Positions 18,483 through 27,753 are shown, numbered from the stretch's first letter. The stretch: 64,000 nucleotides of DNA from Salinarimonas rosea DSM 21201 (GCF_000429045.1 NZ_AUBC01000014.1:62001-126000); one strand, 5' to 3'. The notes: generated by a model from the letters alone, not told the origin. A program made the numbers and translations.

Positions 18483-19175
18483 CTAAGCTTCGATGCTAAT
18501 CTTAATTGCGGACGGATCGACACCGAACGTCAGTGCCAAGCCTTCCTTCGCCTCCTGGATGGTCAGCCGGCGAGACGGCGCGGTCACCTGCTCGATCTCG
18601 ATTTCGGTCTCAGGCGACGGCTCGCTCGGCGTAGAGAAGGCCTCCCCGTCCCACTCGATGTCCTCCTCGGTAAAGAGCCGGGCAATCTCAAGCAGGTGCC
18701 CCGCTGCCTGCGCCGTCGCCGTCTTGCGCGTGAGCTCCTCGTCGAACGGGAGGAACTGGAGGCCGTGGTGGTTGAGCTCTTCGGCTTTGTCGTAAGCGAT
18801 CCGCGCCTTCTCGATCAGCGCGGCGGGATCGATCTCGTAGACCTGCACCTTCCGTGCGTCCGGCCAGCGATCGAACGTCACCGTGAAGAGCACGTCGATC
18901 TTGTCGAGAAGTCCGAACTCGCCGGCGTCGTTCCTCGGGATGCTCAGCCAGCGATCTGCTGCGGTTTTCACCCCGACGCGCACGCGCTGGCCGTCGATCG
19001 TGGCCTCGAAGCCGTGCGCGCCGGGGACGCCGAGAGAGGCCCCCAGCTGATACCCCTGAGCGATCATCGCCTCCTTGGCGAAGTCGGTCAGGATGGAACG
19101 CCGACGGGCCTGCGCGGTCGCCTTCTCCTTACGGGACATTTCTGCGGTCGGAATATACTCATGATAGAAGCGCAT
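18483..19175 (-). CDS. Hypothetical protein
   Basis: A 230-residue protein starting at the ATG of MRFYHEYIPTAEMSRKEK (a longer start at 19202 is possible). The central part has strands around GFEATIDGQRVRVGVKTAADRWL and VLFTVTFDRWPDARKVQVYEID, then a helical acidic segment and a Glu-rich tail. The strand pattern with Asp/Glu/Lys residues is faintly like nuclease or dehydratase folds, but no motif is firm. It is divergent from the serine recombinase, with a 216-bp control region between. I do not assign a function. Confidence 0.65.
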   Translation of the reverse strand: MRFYHEYIPTAEMSRKEKATAQARRRSILTDFAKEAMIAQGYQLGASLGVPGAHGFEATIDGQRVRVGVKTAADRWLSIPRNDAGEFGLLDKIDVLFTVTFDRWPDARKVQVYEIDPAALIEKARIAYDKAEELNHHGLQFLPFDEELTRKTATAQAAGHLLEIARLFTEEDIEWDGEAFSTPSEPSPETEIEIEQVTAPSRRLTIQEAKEGLALTFGVDPSAIKISIEA

Positions 19176-19391
19176 GGTTCGTCTCCATTGCTGCGGCAGC
19201 ACCTGACTGCGATGGACATACTAGTACCATAGTCCCGTACTGCGGGTCAAGTACCCTTGAAAACAAAAAACATGGAAAGGGGTAGTAGGGGGTTGCCGCC
19301 GTAAGTGCTGTCTGTTACATTATGTTCAACGTTGGTTCGATGGATTGAAACGGCCCTCTGCAACGGGGTGCACCGGCCTGAGGAGGGGAAG
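19176..19391. promoter_or_regulatory. Divergent control region before the serine recombinase
   Basis: A 216-bp gap of lower GC between two divergent genes. It contains the palindromic motif copy CTGCAACGGGGTGCAC at 19358-19373, 18 bases before the recombinase ATG, followed by a strong Shine-Dalgarno AGGAGGGG at 19381. This placement suits repression of the recombinase. Confidence 0.5.
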
Positions 19392-20075
19392 ATGGCTCGC
19401 GGTCGGTTCGTCTCGTACCTGCGCGTCTCGACCGATCGGCAGGGTCGCTCGGGTCTGGGGCTGGAGGCGCAGCGGAAGGCGGTTGAGGATTTCCTGAACG
19501 GCGGGAACTGGCAGCTCGTCGCAGAGGTCGTGGAGATCGAGAGCGGCAAGCGCGACGATCGCCCCAAGCTTGAGGAGGCGCTTCGCCTGTGTCGGATGCA
19601 TGGGGCCACGCTCGTGATCGCAAAGCTCGACCGTCTCTCCCGAGACGCGCACTTCCTACTCGGGCTGCAAAAGGCCGGCGTCAGCTTCGTGGCGGCCGAC
19701 ATGCCCGAGGCCAACGAGATGGTGGTCGGCATCATGGCCGTGGTCGCCCAAGCCGAGCGCAAGATGATCTCGGCGCGCACGAAGGCGGCGCTCGCGGCGG
19801 CAAAGGCCCGAGGGGCCCGGCTCGGCAAGCCAGAGAACCTGTCGAACCAGGAAGCCGGCCGCGTTGCCGGCCGCCTCGTCCGCACCGCCCTCGCCGACCG
19901 CCGCGCCACCGATCTTTCGCCTATCCTCGCTGAGCTTCGTGCCACCGGGCGCTCGTCCCTACGGGACCTCGCCGCGGGCCTGAATGCGCGAGGCATTCCG
20001 ACCCCGCGCGGAAGGGCCTGGACCGCGGTTCAGGTCAAGCGGGTCATAGACCGCTTGGATCACCAAGCACCCTAA
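19392..20075 (+). CDS. Serine recombinase (resolvase/invertase family)
   Basis: A 227-residue protein. The N-terminal catalytic domain shows YLRVSTDRQGRSGLGLEAQ with nucleophile S13, then VIAKLDRLSRDAHFLLGL with the conserved Arg residues, and MVVGIMAVVAQAERKMISARTKAAL as the long E helix. A C-terminal HTH (SLRDLAAGLNARGIPTPRGRAWTAVQVKRVIDRL) binds DNA. Length fits small resolvase/invertase proteins, not the large serine integrases. A strong AGGAGGGG precedes the ATG. It would recombine short sites within the element; no invertible segment or res site is obvious. It lies directly before the HNH-NACHT gene. Confidence 0.93.
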   Translation: MARGRFVSYLRVSTDRQGRSGLGLEAQRKAVEDFLNGGNWQLVAEVVEIESGKRDDRPKLEEALRLCRMHGATLVIAKLDRLSRDAHFLLGLQKAGVSFVAADMPEANEMVVGIMAVVAQAERKMISARTKAALAAAKARGARLGKPENLSNQEAGRVAGRLVRTALADRRATDLSPILAELRATGRSSLRDLAAGLNARGIPTPRGRAWTAVQVKRVIDRLDHQAP

Positions 20076-20340
20076 CCTGTCGCGTTCGACGGGCCTTGCA
20101 TGGCAGGCAGGCAAGCGTGAGGAGGCTTGCGCATTATCTGGCGTCATGGCCTGATGCGAAGCGGACGTGGCCCGCTGAACCAACAGTCTTCCCTCGACTG
20201 TGAAACTCTCTTAGATCGCCGCCAATCGTGGGCGTCGCGCCATGCGCACGCCGCGTCGCAGTCTTGTCCTTGAGCACTTCGCGCCCGACGCCTAGACTGA
20301 CGATGCAAGGCCCCAAACAGCCTGGAGAGAAGCTTAGCAA

Positions 20341-23300
20341 ATGCGGGACAATTTTTCCGCCGCCACTCTTCGCATCCTTGCGGCCCAGGTTGGGCACCAC
20401 TGCTCCAATCCGAGCTGCACACGTTCCACATCCGGGCCTGCCGTCGCTGAGAATGCCGCTGTAAACTTGGGCGAAGGAGCACACATCGCGGCCGCAGCGC
20501 CAGGCGGAAAAAGATACGTCGCTGCCATGACGTCAGCAGAGCGGAAAGGCCCAGCGAACGGTATCTGGCTCTGCCAAACATGCCACAAGCTCGTCGACTC
20601 GGATGATCAGAGATATACGCTTGATGTCTTGCGACGCTGGAAAGCGGAAGCGATCGAACGTGCATTTCAGGCGGTCGCGACCGGACGTCCCATGGGCCGC
20701 GTCGTGCCGTCGCACGAACTCGATGACGTCGATGTCAGCTTCCTCAGCGGATTAGGCCTCCCAACGGGGGAGACGATCGAACACGTCGAGCACAAACTTC
20801 GGGAAGCTACGAGAAGAGATTTTGCCGCCTTCCGCTCGGCAAGCACGTGGCCTGGGCCTAGTGTGCCGCGAACAGTGAGCACGGAAGGCCCGCATTCAGA
20901 ACAGGCGGATACTGCAAGCGTATCTCAGCTTCTCGCAATGGCTGAGCCGGTCATCCTTGTCGCGCCCGGCGGAGTGGGAAAATCAACATTTTTGCTTTCT
21001 GTCGGTGAACACATGTTAGAGGCTTGTCCTCAAATACCCGTTTTAGTGCCACTCAGCGAATGGTCAGAATTCAGTGAGAGTATTTTTGAATTCACGTTGC
21101 GGCGGTTTGCCTTTGCGTCATTTCGACGAGAGCATCTCATGCATATCGCGTATCGCGGCGGCTTAGCGTTGCTGCTTGACGGGTGGAACGAGTTGTCACC
21201 CGGAGCGCGGATGCGAGCGCAAAGTGAACTCAAGGGGTTGCGGCGCGATTATCCAACCACAGGCCTTCTAATAAGCTCCCGTCGTCAGCAGCTCCCGATA
21301 AAGGGCCGAGTTGTGTCTCTCGATGAGCTAACGTTCGAGGCTCAGGAGCAAATCGCCGTTTCAGCTGGAGGACAGGCTGGCGTTCAAATTCTAGACCGAG
21401 CGCGGCGGACGAAGGGCCTTCGTGAGATCGTCGCGAATCCCCTCTTTCTTCACGCCCTCCTTTCCACGACGGGTAGTCAGTCGTTTCCAGAAACCAAAGA
21501 GGCAGTCCTGAGCGCTTTCATTGAAGTTCATGAAAGCCAATCGGACCTAGCTGGGCGACTGCATCGGGACGCTCTCGGGCACCAAAGCTTGATTTTACAG
21601 AACCTCGCTGCATACGCGAACTCGACTGCCAGTACGGTCCTGTCCGAGGAGACTGCGAATCGGATCATCAGTACGACGATGAAGCGTCTCGCAGAGGAAG
21701 GACAAATCGGTCAACTGCCAAACCCCGGTGATGTCGTCGATGGCCTCGTTGGCGCACATGCTCTGGTGCGGCCCGCCGGAGACACAAAGGTCGTCGCATT
21801 TCAGCACCATCTCTTTCAGGAGTGGTACGCGTCTAGGCACGTAGAAGAAGTGATGAGGTCGGCAATTAACCAGAACGATCTAAGAATAGAGTTGCGTGAG
21901 AAGATAATCAATTTTTATAGTTGGCAGGAGGCAGTTTTGTTCGCCTGTGAACGTCTGTCACGCAGTGATCAGGAGGGCGCGGCCGCCGTCGAAGTTTGCA
22001 TTCTGGAAACATTGGGCATCGATCCGGTTTTTGCGGCGGAGATGATTGCGCGGGCATCCAGCGACGTTTGGTCTCGCGTTGGTGCAAGCATTCTCCGCTT
22101 TGTGGAAAAGTGGCATTCTCCCGGCCAGATAGATCGTGCCATCCGGTTTGTGATCACGTCCGGAAAGCCAGAGTTTGCGGAGATCGTCTGGCCGCTCGCG
22201 GGAAATGTCGATGACCAGGTGCAGTACGCCACGTTTCGTGCTGCGGAACACTTTCGGGTTGGTGTTTTGGGTGACAGCAGGAAAAATAGGCTCCGAGATT
22301 TGGGGAAGCGGCAGCGAGAAATTGCTCTTGTCGAGATTGCAGCGTATGGCGATCTAGAAGCTTTAGATTTTGTTGTCGAGGTTACTGGCGCTGAGGAGGA
22401 AGCAGAAGTTATCGTTGAAGTTATACAGGCTCTTGAGTTCCGGCGAGCTGGTCATCACGTAGCTCAAATTCTCAAAAACGCATCGGATGATGTCTGGCGG
22501 CTTTTAGCTGACAGCGGATATCCATTGGATTTTTCTGACCCGCGGCTGCAAGCGCGTATCGAACACGAACGTGAAAAGCTCCGTGCCGCCGAGACCAGGG
22601 TCGATCGCCAGCTGGCATACTTTGTCTCGTCGAGAGCGACAGATGTGGCTACGCTTCGAAAGCTGCTGGTCGACCCAAAATTGAACATGCATAACGCTTA
22701 CGTTCAAAATCTGATTGTTGAGGTCCACGCGAATTTTGGATCGGAAGTCGCAGAGGCTCTAGCCGTGCGCCTCGCCAATGGGTTCTCAATCCCGTACCGC
22801 GTTCGTGATTTTCTGAACGACGCCACTACCGTTGAGACCGGTCAGATCGCTGAACTAGTTCTCGACCTCTCCAGTGACCCCAGGCGGTCGGAGGCTGCCG
22901 CTTGCATGGTTGGAGCTGCCGTCGTCGACCGACTCGTTGAGCGGCTCATTATAACACGTCAAGAGGCTCTCAGCCGCGGCAGAGCCGACGCTGCCCGTTA
23001 TGCAGAAGAGCGAGCGCTGATCGATAGAATAGCTCAAACCCGTGATGATGCCTTCTTCCCGGTGATACTCGAGTTGGCTGAAGATGACGATCTTGTCCGG
23101 ATCGGCGTTGTTTCAGAATTGGTTGCGCGGCACGGGTGCGACGGCGAATCGTGTAGGCCAATACCCGACTTATACCAGGCACTTCTGCGCATGAAGCTTG
23201 AACGGTGGGCCGAATTACTTACCAAGTCGCCTGGCCCGAGGCATTTGGCGGCGAACCTGGCGCGTGCAGTTGGTCGGCTTGGAGACCCAGCGCTTGCGGA

Positions 23301-24699
23301 TGTTCTCCTTGCGCTTCTGAGGCAAGACCTCGAAAAGTTGCAAGAAGCACGAGCCGCTCGGAACGCTGCAAAGTTGCGGAGTGATATCGACATCACTGGA
23401 TATACACTATCGTACACGAGCGCATTCGCAGCAATGGGCAGTGGGCGAGCAGTTGATATCCTCAAGGCGAACCTTGCAGACCATCTCTGGGGCCATGACG
23501 CTGCGGTGGCGCTTTTCACCATATGGGACAAGTCGCGCGATAAGGAGAGCGCTCGCCGTTCAGTCTGGATCGACGACTACTCTCAGCATATGAAGCGGCG
23601 GGGCACCCGAGAAAAAGGATTGATGCCGACGTCTGAATTTGGTGAGGCAATATTCGATGTTATTCGCCAAATCGTTCGGTCGAAACCTGGACCTGCGGGC
23701 TGGACGCACGCAGTCTCTTTAGCTTCCGTTGGGCTTGCTCTTCCTCACGGAAACAAGCGAGCTGACTTAGAGCATTTCTTCGATGCGCAAGAACAGGCGC
23801 CGCTTATGCGTCGGATGCTCGCGGCAGCAGCCCGTTCAGGAGAGGTCATCCCTTCTGCCTTGCTTGTTGCGGGAGTGAAGGAGCTGCTCACGGCGGCAGA
23901 TCAATCGCCATGGCGGCTGGATCGAGATCGAGGAGAGCTACTGGACTGGATGGTTCTGTTTCCTTTTGCAGACGATCCTTTCGCGCTAATCAAAATCGTC
24001 CAGGGGCTACCGGGGCCGTACCAACACGCGAGTACGTTCAAGCGGCTGCTTCACGTAATTCCTTACGGTCCGACAAGGCAAGGGCTGGCTCTACTTGAGC
24101 AGCTAGCTGTACAAGTTCCTTCTCTAAAACGCTGCCGGGATTGGCAGATTGCGATCACAAAACTTGATACATCCGAAGCTGCTGTGTTTTTGATAGAGCA
24201 AGTAGTTTCAGGAGAGATGCAGCCGCTTGAGCATAGCTTTTTGGCCAAATTCCTGGCTAACCACGCAAGCCGATCAGTTGAGGTCAGGTCGTTGCTGACC
24301 GGAGGTTTGCAGATGGTCCAAAAGGAGGATTCGCGTGCTTTGTTGATATCAGCAATCGAAGAAGTCCGCGGAGAGGAGCAATTTATGATCCTTTTCGATT
24401 CCTGCTTGCAGGGGCATTATTCGGAGTCGCGGCTCGTTCGAGCGCTGCGCGGCCTGGCAATCAATAGGCGGCCAGTCGATGAAAGTGATGTACTCTTCGA
24501 GGAGTATGGGACCCCGCTCCCGGAGCTTCGCATGCGTCTGTTCAGCATGCTTATGGCCGGTGATGCGGCTGGAACGCTTGCCGAAAAGTGCCTTGTGACG
24601 CTCGATCTGCTTCGGGACGAGAATGGGCGATTGAACGACGAGCCTCGTCACCCCGACATATCCGCTGGCCGACCGTGGCCGAAGGAGGCTGGCCTGTAA
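20341..24699 (+). CDS. HNH-NACHT STAND ATPase with helical repeats, candidate anti-phage protein
   Basis: A 1452-residue protein. Residues 15-105 form an HNH-type module: C21 and C26, GEGAHIAAA with H48, NGIWLCQTCHKLVD with N73, C78, C81 and H82, then YTLDVLRRWK. A NACHT NTPase follows: Walker A APGGVGKST (K214) near 208-216 and Walker B LALLLDGWNEL with D280 and E284. The remaining roughly 1000 residues are helical, HEAT/Armadillo-like repeats suited to ligand sensing. This nuclease-NTPase-sensor order is that of bacterial NLR-like (bNACHT, Avs) defence proteins, where infection triggers oligomerisation and nuclease action. The start ATG follows a gap of 265 bp. GC is visibly lower than the chromosome, consistent with recent transfer. 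Confidence 0.88.
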   Translation: MRDNFSAATLRILAAQVGHHCSNPSCTRSTSGPAVAENAAVNLGEGAHIAAAAPGGKRYVAAMTSAERKGPANGIWLCQTCHKLVDSDDQRYTLDVLRRWKAEAIERAFQAVATGRPMGRVVPSHELDDVDVSFLSGLGLPTGETIEHVEHKLREATRRDFAAFRSASTWPGPSVPRTVSTEGPHSEQADTASVSQLLAMAEPVILVAPGGVGKSTFLLSVGEHMLEACPQIPVLVPLSEWSEFSESIFEFTLRRFAFASFRREHLMHIAYRGGLALLLDGWNELSPGARMRAQSELKGLRRDYPTTGLLISSRRQQLPIKGRVVSLDELTFEAQEQIAVSAGGQAGVQILDRARRTKGLREIVANPLFLHALLSTTGSQSFPETKEAVLSAFIEVHESQSDLAGRLHRDALGHQSLILQNLAAYANSTASTVLSEETANRIISTTMKRLAEEGQIGQLPNPGDVVDGLVGAHALVRPAGDTKVVAFQHHLFQEWYASRHVEEVMRSAINQNDLRIELREKIINFYSWQEAVLFACERLSRSDQEGAAAVEVCILETLGIDPVFAAEMIARASSDVWSRVGASILRFVEKWHSPGQIDRAIRFVITSGKPEFAEIVWPLAGNVDDQVQYATFRAAEHFRVGVLGDSRKNRLRDLGKRQREIALVEIAAYGDLEALDFVVEVTGAEEEAEVIVEVIQALEFRRAGHHVAQILKNASDDVWRLLADSGYPLDFSDPRLQARIEHEREKLRAAETRVDRQLAYFVSSRATDVATLRKLLVDPKLNMHNAYVQNLIVEVHANFGSEVAEALAVRLANGFSIPYRVRDFLNDATTVETGQIAELVLDLSSDPRRSEAAACMVGAAVVDRLVERLIITRQEALSRGRADAARYAEERALIDRIAQTRDDAFFPVILELAEDDDLVRIGVVSELVARHGCDGESCRPIPDLYQALLRMKLERWAELLTKSPGPRHLAANLARAVGRLGDPALADVLLALLRQDLEKLQEARAARNAAKLRSDIDITGYTLSYTSAFAAMGSGRAVDILKANLADHLWGHDAAVALFTIWDKSRDKESARRSVWIDDYSQHMKRRGTREKGLMPTSEFGEAIFDVIRQIVRSKPGPAGWTHAVSLASVGLALPHGNKRADLEHFFDAQEQAPLMRRMLAAAARSGEVIPSALLVAGVKELLTAADQSPWRLDRDRGELLDWMVLFPFADDPFALIKIVQGLPGPYQHASTFKRLLHVIPYGPTRQGLALLEQLAVQVPSLKRCRDWQIAITKLDTSEAAVFLIEQVVSGEMQPLEHSFLAKFLANHASRSVEVRSLLTGGLQMVQKEDSRALLISAIEEVRGEEQFMILFDSCLQGHYSESRLVRALRGLAINRRPVDESDVLFEEYGTPLPELRMRLFSMLMAGDAAGTLAEKCLVTLDLLRDENGRLNDEPRHPDISAGRPWPKEAGL

Positions 24700-24796
24700 G
24701 GTGGGCCTCAGCAACGCAGATGCCGCACTCGCCAGCCAGCGGGTGTTGCGATGGGATCGGGATGACGTGTTTGGGCGCGCGCGAAGCTACGGCTTC

Positions 24797-24815
24797 GTTG
24801 CCAACTGTTGCCAAC
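24797..24815 (+). repeat. Right-end 19-bp repeat, candidate integrase arm site
   Basis: Exact copy of 12094-12112 in the same orientation, 116 bases inside the right core. Confidence 0.65.
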
Positions 24816-24931
24816 ACCGCCACCAAATCGGGCCCAAATCGCCCACGAACTGGAGTTCACGCCCGATCTGTGTTTGCGCTAAGTGCCTGTGATTCCAAGG
24901 TAAAGCCGGTTGCGCGCTGCTCTGCGCATAG

Positions 24932-24978
24932 GTTGACATCGTAGGGGTCACAGGTTCAATCCCTGTCGCGCCCACCAT
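24932..24978 (+). repeat. Attachment site attR (47-bp core)
   Basis: Identical to 11999-12045. It carries only the 3' half of tRNA-Val, so it is not a functional tRNA. It marks the right border of the element. Confidence 0.93.
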
Positions 24979-25131
24979 CTTCCCGGATCTCCAGGTCGAG
25001 GCGCACGACGGGCGTCGGTGCGGGCTCCCGGAACGCCCGGGTTCATCACATTCACGCATGGCCGGACACCCTCGGGGCCGGGCGTCCTTCCGCTCGTGGG
25101 CCTCCTGGAGCCGGCCACCGTTCGCGCCGGC

Positions 25132-25932
25132 TCATGGTGGCGCACTCGTGCGTCCCGCCGCGAGCGGCGAGCGGCGCGTGCCGACCAGCGGCGTGACCGC
25201 CGTGGTGCGGATCGCCGGGAGCGCAGCGGCGCCGATGCACAGGGCGAGCGGATGCTCCGGGTCCGGGTCGCCGCGCCAGAAGCTCCAGGCGGCGGCGTCC
25301 TGGTCGGGCTCTCGGGTCGAGAAGCGGATCGCGCCGGGCGTGTCGAGGTCGAACCCGAAGGACGACAGGGAGAGCGAGAGCCCCATCCCGCGCGCCTTGA
25401 TGTAGGCTTCCTTCAAGGTCCAGTGCTCGAAGAACCTGTACGCGCGCGCCACCGGGTCGACCCGTGCGAGCGCCTGCGCCTCCTCGGGCGCGAAGACGTG
25501 AGCGGCGAGGCCGGGGAGATTGCCCCGGTCACGGATCCGCTCGACGTCGACGCCCACGGTGCACCCGGCGGCCACCGCGAGCACCACGAGATCGCCGGAA
25601 TGCGAGAGGTTGAAGGAGAGCCCCGGCACGGCAGCGGCCCCGTCGGCGTCGAGATGCGGCTTGCCGAAGCGATCCGCCGTGAAGCGCCACGCCCGCGCCT
25701 CGCGCGCCCCGTAGCGGGAGAGCGTCGTGCGCACGAGCGCGCGGGCGGTCGCGTAGCGCAGCCGGTCGGCCTCGAAGTGGAAGCGCCGCTCGCGTGCGCG
25801 CTCCTCCTCCGTCATCAGGTCGCGATAGGCGTCGACGAGGCCGTGCGTGGCGCGCACGTCGCCGATCCGGCTGATCCAGAGATCGACGCCGTCCCCCGGC
25901 CGGTCCCGTGCGTCGGCCGGCGGCGCGCTCAT
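25132..25932 (-). CDS. 4'-phosphopantetheinyl transferase (Sfp type)
   Basis: A 266-residue enzyme of the Sfp/AcpT group, which transfers phosphopantetheine from CoA to carrier proteins. The hallmark motifs are present: LSFNLSHSGDLVVLAV, TVGVDVERI (magnesium-binding Asp and Glu) and FFEHWTLKEAYIKARGMGLSL, the W-x3-KEA-x3-K signature. Length fits the two-lobed Sfp form. The start overlaps the stop of the upstream metallophosphoesterase gene by 4 bases. No polyketide or nonribosomal peptide genes lie in the window, so its carrier protein is elsewhere. Confidence 0.93.
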   Translation of the reverse strand: MSAPPADARDRPGDGVDLWISRIGDVRATHGLVDAYRDLMTEEERARERRFHFEADRLRYATARALVRTTLSRYGAREARAWRFTADRFGKPHLDADGAAAVPGLSFNLSHSGDLVVLAVAAGCTVGVDVERIRDRGNLPGLAAHVFAPEEAQALARVDPVARAYRFFEHWTLKEAYIKARGMGLSLSLSSFGFDLDTPGAIRFSTREPDQDAAAWSFWRGDPDPEHPLALCIGAAALPAIRTTAVTPLVGTRRSPLAAGRTSAPP

Positions 25933-26690
25933 GTCTCGTACACGCACACGAGCTGCTTGCGCGCGATCCGCCGCTCCCGCGGATAGCCGAAGGCGTTGTT
26001 GACGTAGGTGACCCCGTCGCGCTCCGTGCGCTGGTTGACGTGGCTGTGGCCGTAGACGTGCAGGCGGCCGCCGAGCGCGCGCACCTGCTCGTCCAGGCGC
26101 CGGCTGCCGAGCACCGGGTGGAGGAAGCCGTAGGTGTCGGGAATGCGCCGCGACATCACGTCGATGCGCGGCAGGAAGTGGGAGAAGGTCAGCGTCACCG
26201 CGTCCGTGGCGGGACGCAGCGGCTCGTTGCGCCGCAGGAATTCCGAGGCGACCTCCGGCGCGCCGAAGCCGGCGGGCCAGCGGCAGGCGCGGAAGTCGGC
26301 CCAGGACGCGAGCAGCTTCGGTTCGGGCTCGCCGAAGCTGAAGTCGTACCAGCCGAGCAGGGGCACGATCCGCAGCGCCCCCTCGCGCCATTCGCCCAGC
26401 GTCGCGCCGCTCTCGCGGGCGACCCGCTCGACGGCGCGGTACTTGGCGAAGGAATCGCCGTCGGCGGGATCGGGGCCGACCCAGAGGTCGTGGTTGCCCG
26501 GCACGAACAGGACCACGCGGAAGCGCTCGGCCAGGAGCGCGAGGCCGGTGCCGACGAGCGGCAGCGCGCTCGAGACGTCGCCGGCCAGGATCAGCACGTC
26601 CTCGCGGTGGTCGACCCGCGACAGGCCCCGCAGCCAGGCGAGGTTCTCGGCATAGTCGATGTGGATGTCGGAGACGGCGAGCACCTTCAT
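25929..26690 (-). CDS. Metallophosphoesterase
   Basis: A 253-residue calcineurin-like phosphoesterase. The metal ligands are visible: SDIHIDY (D8, H10), LAGDVSS, VPGNHDLW, FSHFLPR and HVYGHSHVNQ. There is no signal peptide, so it is cytosolic. The substrate is unknown; relatives hydrolyse cyclic nucleotides, dinucleotides or protein phosphates. The start ATG at 26690 begins directly at the first beta strand. It is coupled by a 4-base overlap to the phosphopantetheinyl transferase. Confidence 0.93.
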   Translation of the reverse strand: MKVLAVSDIHIDYAENLAWLRGLSRVDHREDVLILAGDVSSALPLVGTGLALLAERFRVVLFVPGNHDLWVGPDPADGDSFAKYRAVERVARESGATLGEWREGALRIVPLLGWYDFSFGEPEPKLLASWADFRACRWPAGFGAPEVASEFLRRNEPLRPATDAVTLTFSHFLPRIDVMSRRIPDTYGFLHPVLGSRRLDEQVRALGGRLHVYGHSHVNQRTERDGVTYVNNAFGYPRERRIARKQLVCVYET

Positions 26691-26791
26691 GCGTCGAGGT
26701 CCGGATGCATGGCACGGGAAGCAAGGATCACATATCCAGACGGCATCGGTCCTCCGGGGGGCGCTGCGCGCGCGACAACCTCGGATAAACG

Positions 26792-27733
26792 CTAGCGGAT
26801 GCGCGGCGGCGTTTCCACCGCCTCCGTTCCGGTCGGCCCGACCATCTGCGCGCGCACGGCGCGGATCGCCTCGGCGAAGGCCTCCGCCAGCGCGCGGGAG
26901 CCGGCGCGGGCGGGGTGCACGACGAGGAAGCGGTGGGAGATGCCGATGTCGACCGGGCGGATCACCACGTCCGTGCGCGCCATCGCGTCGGCGAACCAGT
27001 CCGGCGTCAGTGCGATGCCGAAGCCGGCCGCCGCGAAGCCGATCGCCGAGGCGACGGACTGCGTCTCGACGGCGACGCGGACGGGCAGGCGCCGGCGGCG
27101 GAAGGCGACGTCGATCTCGTCGCGCCATGGCCGGCCGCGGCCGATCATGATCAGGGGCTCACCCGCGAGGTCCGAGAGCCGCAGCACCGGCTGCGCCGCG
27201 AGCGGCGAGCCCGCCGCCGCCACGGCGACGAGGCCGCTCGCGCCGATCTCCACCGCCTCCACCCCCGGCGCCAGCAGCGGCGCCTTGGCGATGCCGAGAT
27301 CGACCTCGCGCGCCGCCACCATGCCGACGATGCTCTCGTAGCGCCCGAGCCGCACGTCGAAGCGCAGGCGGTCGCGCCCCGCGGCGAGCCGCTTCAGCGC
27401 CAGCGGCAGCAGCGTGCCCGCCGTAGAGTGCGGCGCGGCGATGCGCAGGAGGCCGCGCTCCAGCCCGCGGATGTCGCGGGCGAGGTTGACGACGCGCTCC
27501 AGCCCGTCGAAGGCGTGGCTCGCCTCCTCGTAGAGCACCAGCGCGCTCTCGGTGGGCGACAGCCGCCCGTTGGCGCGGGCGAACAGGGCGAGGCCGAGCT
27601 CGTCCTCGAGCCGGGCGATCTGCTGGCTCACGGCGGGCTGCGACAGCGACAGCCGCGCCGCCGCCTGCGTGGCCCCGCCGGCCTCGATCACGGCACAGAA
27701 GATCTCGAGACGGCGCAGGATCGCAGGCGTCAT
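26792..27733 (-). CDS. LysR family transcriptional regulator
   Basis: A 313-residue LTTR. The N-terminal winged HTH (LEIFCAVIEAGGATQAAARLSLSQPAVSQQIARLEDELGLALFAR) is followed by a two-lobed effector domain. The start at MTPAILRRLE was chosen because it is the usual family start; ATGs at 27739 and 27748 would run into the inverted repeat at 27737-27753. It is divergent from the peptide-type ABC operon and probably activates it; the inducer is unknown. Confidence 0.9.
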   Translation of the reverse strand: MTPAILRRLEIFCAVIEAGGATQAAARLSLSQPAVSQQIARLEDELGLALFARANGRLSPTESALVLYEEASHAFDGLERVVNLARDIRGLERGLLRIAAPHSTAGTLLPLALKRLAAGRDRLRFDVRLGRYESIVGMVAAREVDLGIAKAPLLAPGVEAVEIGASGLVAVAAAGSPLAAQPVLRLSDLAGEPLIMIGRGRPWRDEIDVAFRRRRLPVRVAVETQSVASAIGFAAAGFGIALTPDWFADAMARTDVVIRPVDIGISHRFLVVHPARAGSRALAEAFAEAIRAVRAQMVGPTGTEAVETPPRIR

Positions 27734-27736
27734 TCG

Positions 27737-27753
27737 CATAAGCTCCACTTATG
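27737..27753. promoter_or_regulatory. LysR-type operator candidate
   Basis: CATAAG-CTCCA-CTTATG is a perfect 6-bp inverted repeat with a 5-base spacer and contains a T-N11-A box, the core LTTR binding pattern. It sits beside the lysR start in the 143-bp divergent gap before the ABC operon. Confidence 0.55.

Larger units (their letters stand above)
24700..25131. other. Right end of the element and flanking host DNA, no gene seen
   Basis: The stretch holds the right arm repeat, short arm-like matches to the left end (GCGCTAAGT at 24876-24884, inverse of 12057-12065; TTCCAAGG at 24893-24900, as at 12049-12056) and the attR core. Host sequence resumes at 24979. I see no gene. Confidence 0.6.

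Noticed and set aside
24932..24977. A second tRNA-Val
   Set aside because: Only the 3' half is present; the D arm and 5' acceptor strand are missing.
24787..25059. A 90-codon minus-strand frame across attR as a separate gene
   Set aside because: It is the displaced continuation of the integrase frame through the core plus flanking host sequence, not an independent gene; see the integrase C-terminus finding.
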